DNA from: Mytilus galloprovincialis
Taxonomy: Eukaryota; Mollusca; Bivalvia; Mytilida; Mytilidae
Reading direction: 5' to 3'
Length of the DNA stretch: 64,000 nt
Assembly (NCBI RefSeq): GCF_965363235.1
Contig: NC_134851.1
Span: forward strand, 50,472,833-50,536,832
Positions within the stretch are counted from its first letter, which is position 1. Each line of letters begins with the position of its first letter. The position numbers and the translations under genes are program-made. This document shows, piece by piece, positions 58,450 through 64,000 of this stretch. The notes below the pieces were generated by a model. That model was not told where the DNA came from, ran no database searches, and was given only the letters and a program-made list of their open reading frames with translations.

Positions 58450-59215
58450 CTAAGTTTTACCATCTTCTATTCAAAAGTTTATTCAAAACGTTCAGTAAAC
58501 TTCAACTTGCAAACAGGTGCTTCCTTTACTAGGCCTAAATATTGTTTGTTTCCACAATCCCGACCCTTCCGAGCCAGGTGTGGGTAGGTAGGTAGGGAAA
58601 CAATTTTTTTTTGCAAAAAGCTTGAACAATATTAGTCAATTCGGCAAACCTGAAAATCGGAATGGAATAAAATAATATTTGAATTAGTTTTGAAAATAAA
58701 ATTTTATGAGTTGCACCGTTTTTGCAGGGTTGGTTGGGATTGGGGTAACAAACAATATTTTATTTTAGGCCCTACATACTGTGCATGGGTGAAATATATA
58801 TACACCAAGGTACAATTCCTTGTAGACCCCTAAAGCGTAAAATATGAAATCATTAGTAAACGAAAGAGACAAATATATTTCTTATTTAGCAACTTAATTT
58901 AATATATGAGCATTTCCTGCCTTTTGTTTACCACTAAAACTATATGTAGGTAAATCCGGTTTTGTTCTAAAATTATCATCCACCTCCCATTTTAATTTAA
59001 TTTAAAAATCGAAAGTAAACGTAATCTATTCTCAATTAATTCACAATTAACAGTCATTAGAATTGTTCCAATTATTATTGATACAAATCCTTGTATTCAA
59101 CTTAAAAGAAATGAATTTCGAATATATCGATTTAGAGGTATTTTCAAGGATAATGATTATTCAGTGAAATAGTTGTTACAACTACAGGTTTAGTTGTGCT
59201 CTGTCTGGCTGTGGT
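58450..59215. other. Upstream flank of the membrane-protein exon
   Basis: No signal-peptide exon or promoter that I can defend. AT-rich with a (ggta)n tract near 58584. Confidence 0.4.
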
Positions 59216-59221
59216 TTTAAA

Positions 59222-59958
59222 ACTAGAGGCTCTAAAGAGGCTGTGTCGCTCACCTTGGTCTATGTGAATATTAAACAAAGGACACAGATGGATTCATGAC
59301 AAAATTGTGTTTTGGTGATGGTGATGTGTTTGTAGATCTTACCATGCTTACTTTACCATTTTTACTGAACATTCTTGCTGCTTACAATTATCTCCATCTA
59401 TAATGAACTTGGCCCAGTAATTACAGTGGAAAATGTTAGTAAAAATTTACAAATTTTATGAAAATTATTAAAAAATGACTATAAAGGGCAATAACTCCTT
59501 ACCGGGGTCAATTAACCATTTTGGTCATGTTGACTTAGTTTTAGGTCTTACTTTGATGTACATTATTGCTGTTTACAGTTTATCTCTATCTATAATTATA
59601 TTCAAGATAATAACCAAAAATTTCCTTAAAATTACCAATTCACGGATAGATCTAGACCTGATAAACAATTTTACCCATTGTCAGACTTGCTCTAAATGCT
59701 TTGGTTTCAGAGATATAAGATAAAATCTACATTTCACCCCTATGTTCTATTTTTAGCCATGGTGGCCATCTTGGTTGGTTGGCTGGGTCTTACCACACAA
59801 TTGTTAAACTAGATACCCCAATGATGATTAAGGCCAAGTTTGGTTAAATTTGGCCCAGTAGTTTCAGAGGAGAAGATTTTTGTAAAAGTTAACAGATGAC
59901 AGACGCCAGACGTCAAGTGATGAGAAAAACTCACTTGACCTTTGAGGTCAGGTGAGCT
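59222..59958 (+). mobile_element. AGGTGAGCT-ended element
   Basis: Starts 'gaggctctaaagaggctgtg' and tcgctcacctt, ends 'gacctttgaggtcaggtgag' and ctaaaa. It contains 'actataaagggcaataactc' and 'tggccatcttggttggttgg'. No ORF. Confidence 0.75.
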
Positions 59959-60199
59959 AAAAATGGTTTAAAATTGACTATAAAGGGCAATAACTCCTTA
60001 AGGGGTCAACTGACCATTTTGGTCATGTTGACTTATTTGTAAATCTTGCTTTGCTGAACATTATTGCTGTTTACAGTTTATCTCTATCTATAATAATATA
60101 CAAGATAATAACCAAAATCTGCAAAATTTCTTTCAAATTCTTATTTCGGGGACAGCAACCCAATAACGGGTTGTCCGATTTTTTCTTTGGGCCAGGTGA
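59959..60199 (+). mobile_element. Truncated AGGTGAGCT element
   Basis: Middle part of the element (gactataaagggcaataact, aggggtcaactgaccatttt), then 'gggccaggtgagctaaa' with the intervening part deleted. Confidence 0.65.
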
Positions 60200-60896
60200 G
60201 CTAAACTAGAGGCTCTCAAGAGCCTGTGTCGCTCACCTGTTACTGGATTTACTGATGTCGCCCATCTTGATTGGCAGGCAGGGTCATTAGACACTTTTTT
60301 AAAATAGATACCCTTGTAATGATTGTAGCCAAGTTTGGTTAAATTTGGCCCATAGTTTTAGAAAAGAAGATTTTTGTACAAGTTACAAAAATGACGAAAA
60401 GTTGTTCAATATTGACTATAAAGGACAATAACTCCTTAAGTTCTCTGACAATTTTGGTCATGTTTGACTTATTTGTAGATCTTACTTTGCTGAACATTAT
60501 TACTATTTACAGTTTATCTCTATCTATAATAAAATTCAAGATAATAACCAAAAACTGCAAAATTTCCTTAAAATTACCAATTCAGGGGCAGCAACCCAAC
60601 AACCAGTTGTCTGACCCATCTGAAAATTTCAGGGCAGATAGATCTTGACCTGATAAACAATTAAACTCGGTCAAATTTGCTCTAAATGTTTTGGTTTTTG
60701 AGTTATAAGTCAAAAACTGCATTTTACCCTTATGTTCTATTTTTAGCCGTGGCGGCCATCTTGGTTGGATGGCTGGGTCATCGGACACATTTTTAAAACT
60801 AAATATCCCAAAGATGAGTGTTGCCAAGTTTGGTTAAATTTGGCCCAGTAGTTTCAGAGGAGAAGATTTTTGTAAAAGATTACTAAGATTTACGAA

Positions 60897-61979
60897 CAAG
60901 AGTGCACACGCTGAAATGTCTCGCTTCTAAACTAATCATTGATATTATGTTGATAGTCCTAAGTATAAAGCTAAGCTTTAATACAACTGTCACATAAACT
61001 TAACATTAACCAAGATAACTAAACAAAGACCAATGAACCTTGAAAATGAGGTCAAGGTCAGATGAACCATGCCAGGCAGACATGTACAGCTAACAATGCT
61101 TCTATACAACATATATAGTTGACCTATTACTTATAGTTTAAGAAAAATAGACCAAAACGCAAAAACTTAACACTGTGCAATGAACCGTGAAAATGAGGTC
61201 ACAGTCAAATAAAACCTGCGCGACTGACATAAAGATCATAAAATATTTCCATACACCAAATATAGATGACCTATGGCATATAGTATTAGATAAAAAGACC
61301 AAAACTCAAAAACTTAACTTTGACCACTGAACCATGAAAATGAGGTCAAGGTCACATGACATCTGCCCGCTAGATAGGTACACCTTACAATCATTCCATA
61401 CAACAAATATAGTAGACCTATTGCATATAGTATGAGAAAAACAGACCAAAACACAAAAATTTAACTATAACCACTGAACCATGAAAATGAGGTCAAGGTC
61501 AGATGATACCTGCCAGTTGGACATGTACACCTTACAGTCCTTCCATACACCGAATATACTAGCCCTATTGCTTGTAGTATCTGAGATATGGACTTGACCA
61601 CCAAAACTTAACCTTGTTCACTGATCCATGAAATGAGGTCGAGGTCAAGTGAAAACTGTCTGACAGACATGAGGACCTTTCAAGGTACGCACATATCAAA
61701 TATTGTTATCCTATTACTTATAATAAGAGAGAATTCAACATTACAAAAAATCTGAACTTTTTTTTCAAGTGGTCACTGAACCATGAAAATGAGGTCAAGG
61801 ACATTAGACATGTGACTGACAGAAACTTCGTAACATGAGGCATCTATATACAAAGTATGAAGCATCCAGGTCTTCCACCTTCTAAAATATAAAGCTTTTA
61901 AGAAGTTAGCTAACACCGCCGCCGCCGGATCACTATCCCTATGTCGAGCTTTCTGCAACAAAAGTTGCAGGCTCGACAA
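60897..61979 (+). repeat. Fullest copy of the 'ccatgaaaatgaggtc' repeat
   Basis: Starts 'caagagtgcacacgctgaaa' and tgtctcgc, ends 'gcaggctcgacaaaa'. Inside are about five diverged units with accatgaaaatgaggtcaag and 'ccaaatatagttgacctat', about 130-160 bp apart. Relatives: 1-47, 4400-6830, 50200-50250. Confidence 0.75.
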
Positions 61980-62180
61980 AAATGGTTAAAAATTGACTAT
62001 AAAGGGCAATAACTCCTAAAGGGGTCAACTGACAATTTCAGTCATATTGACTTATTTGTAAATCTTACTTTGCTGAACATTATTGCTGTTTACAGTTTAT
62101 CTCTATCTATAATAATATTCAAGATAATAACCAAAAACAGCAAAATTTCCTTAGAATTACCAATTCAGGGGGCAGCATTA

Positions 62181-62334
62181 CAGTCTGCACCAAAAACTTT
62201 TTCAACTACTAGTCCGAAGACCAATATTCTGACATTTTTCTTATTTGGCCAAACAAAATTTTGCAAAAACTTACTAGTCCGAATGAAATTTTACTAGTCT
62301 GGGGCATCGGACTAGTGGCTAACCGTGCAGACTG
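62181..62334. mobile_element. 154-bp MITE with 10-bp inverted ends, copy 2
   Basis: Same length and ends as copy 1 (51552-51705). The neighbouring element copy has the empty site ggggcagcaacccaac at 60585-60600. Here the site reads ggcagca-tta, MITE, cagcaaccc, so cagca is duplicated. Confidence 0.9.
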
Positions 62335-63039
62335 CAGCAACCCAACAACGGGTTGTCCGATTCATCTGAAAATTCCAGGGCAGATAGATCTTGACCTGAT
62401 AATCAATTTTACCCCCATGTCAGATTTGCACTAAATGCTTTGGTTTTTGAGTTATAAGCCAAAAACTGCATTTTACCCCTGTGTTCTATTTTTAGCCATG
62501 GCGGCCATCTTGGTTTGATGGCTAGGTTATCGGACACATTTTTTAAACTAGATACCCCAAGGATGATTGTGGCCAAGTTTGGTTAAATTTGGCCCAGTAG
62601 TTTCAGAGAAGATTTTTGTAAAAGTTTACAGACGATGGATGACGGACGCCAAGTGATGAGAAAAGATCACTTGACCTTTCAGGTCAGGTGAGCTAAAAAG
62701 AGGCACCCAACTTTTTTTGATCAGAAGTGTTCCCTGAAAATAACTGCAATGAAATTGTGAACTTTATTTCTGGATACCTGTTATAATCTTCATATTTTAG
62801 CATTACATATCAGTCAATTCATGCAATAACTGCCTACACTAGCATTTCTAAGGCCTTTAAAGATCATAGTCCTTGAAGGACTTGGGCATAAGTAGCTAGT
62901 ATGATATACATGTACATCCTTGATCCCTTGCTGTTACCTAAAATAAGGTTGATTTTCATCTTGTGCAAAAGTAAGTTTAAGTGACTATAAAGCCCTCAAA
63001 ATCCTACATGTAGCTGATACCCTGAACTTGATTGATACA

Positions 63040-64000
63040 TCTCTGAATTTGGATTGTGATTAAATATTTGACACAGCATATGTTTCTGACACAGAATGAA
63101 TGTGATCTAATGACCTTAAAAGATTTAAATTTACCTATTATGGTCCAAAATCTAAATACATGGATTGATTCAGCATATCAAAGAATCCCAAGAATTCAAT
63201 TTTTGATGAAATCAAACAAAGTTTCATTTTGGACCCTTTTGACCTCAATGTGGACCAATTTGATAACAGGGCCCAAAAACTCAAAAATCTAAATACAATG
63301 TACATGGTTAGATTAACCATACATTCAATTTTTGTTGAAATCAAACAAAGTTAATTTTTGACCCCAATTTAGACCAACTTGAAAACTGGGCCCCATCATC
63401 AAAAAAATAAATACATGTTTAGATTCAGCATATCAAAGAACCCCAAGAATTCAATTTTTGTTAAAATCAAACAAAGTTTAATTTTGGACCCTTTTGACCT
63501 CAATGTGAACCTATTTGATAACAGGGCCCAAAAATCAAAAATCTAAATACAATGTACATGGTTAGATTAACCATACATTCAATTTTTGTTGAAATCAAAC
63601 AAAGTTAATTTTTGACCCCATTTTAGACCAACTTGAAAACTGGGCCCCATCACCAAAAATATAAATACATGTTTAGATATTCAGCATATCAAAGAACCCC
63701 AAGAATTCATTTTTTGTTAAAATCAAATAAAATTAAATTTTGGCCCTATTTCATGCTGCAGACCAATTTGAAAACGGAACCAAAAATTTACAATCTAAAT
63801 ACACATTTAGATTTGGCATATCAAAGAACCCTAATAATTCGATTTTTGATGAAATCAAACAAAAGTTTAATTTTGGACCCTTTTAACCTGAATGTGGACC
63901 AATTTGATAACACGGCCCAAAAATAAAAAATCTAAATACATGGTAAGATTAAGCATATCAGGCCATAAAAAGATTATGTGTGTTTGCCCTAACCCTACCT
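63040..64000 (+). repeat. Alternating 120-bp tandem repeats at the window edge
   Basis: Units with agcatatcaaagaaccccaa, 'aattttggacccttttgacc' and 'gataacagggcccaaaaa' alternate with units having 'ttgaaaactgggccccatca'. Spacing is near 120 bp per unit. ORFs through it are artefacts. The repeat runs off the window. Confidence 0.75.

Larger units (their letters stand above)
60204..62697 (+). mobile_element. AGGTGAGCT element interrupted by two insertions
   Basis: Starts aggctctcaagagcctgtgt (about 60207) and ends 'ggtcaggtgagctaaaaag' (62697). The element body is split by the repeat at 60897-61979, then by the MITE at 62181-62334. Sequence before and after each insertion resumes in register with uninterrupted copies. 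Confidence 0.75.

Noticed and set aside
58323-58532. Proline-rich plus-strand frame
   Set aside because: Arises from the C/T-rich hairpin element.
62938-62959. Minus-strand mini-exon (MKINLIL then GT) as the missing signal-peptide exon of the membrane-protein gene
   Set aside because: The phase fits, but the hydrophobic stretch is too short for a signal peptide and the donor is weak.

Overview
The window is AT-rich eukaryotic nuclear DNA, most likely from a marine bivalve close to Mytilus. Genes are split by introns with GT/AG borders. Most of the DNA is short interspersed repeats of kinds I know from mussel loci (elements with AGGTGAGCT ends, the 'gccaatgagacaac' repeat, TTAA-flanked MITEs, the 'ccatgaaaatgaggtc' repeat), and minisatellites are unusually abundant. 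I see no rRNA, tRNA or CRISPR array. The species call is an inference from repeat content.

0-18 kb is a C2H2 zinc-finger region. A partial plus-strand zinc-finger exon lies at 1.6-2.2 kb. Two minus-strand paralogues follow: gene A (8995-11286) and gene B (12987-17139). Each has eight fingers in the same order and spacing. Gene B is split by an intron at a QKG|HL junction that gene A lacks, and that intron has collected a hAT-like and a TTAA MITE. 18-25 kb has no recognisable gene; it holds dispersed repeats, palindromes and a 53-bp satellite of about 26 copies.

25-38.5 kb is a tandem segmental duplication carrying two complete three-exon plus-strand genes for small secreted, probably GPI-anchored LU-domain (Ly6/quiver-like) proteins of 139 and 125 residues. 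In both genes the end of exon 2 plus its splice donor is repeated in tandem into intron 2, once in the first gene and about 15 times in the second.

39-44.5 kb is AT-rich and without genes, possibly long 3' UTR. 44.5-58.2 kb holds a minus-strand seven-exon gene for a type I membrane protein: Arg/Gly/Ser-rich ectodomain, Shisa/CX-like six-cysteine module, one membrane span and a Pro/Tyr-rich tail with a PPSY motif. Its first, signal-peptide exon is not identified. Here too the 3' half of the cysteine-module exon with its donor is repeated about three more times in the intron. The introns also hold a LINE reverse-transcriptase fragment, MITEs, satellites and a large inverted repeat. 58-64 kb is nested repeats.

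The two signals most worth following are the repeated exon-end/splice-donor arrays in two unrelated gene families, with unit lengths of 65-72 bp, and two apparently intact hammerhead ribozyme motifs, both in introns and both on the sense strand of the host gene. All splice models were read by eye from GT/AG borders and reading-phase agreement; none has transcript support.
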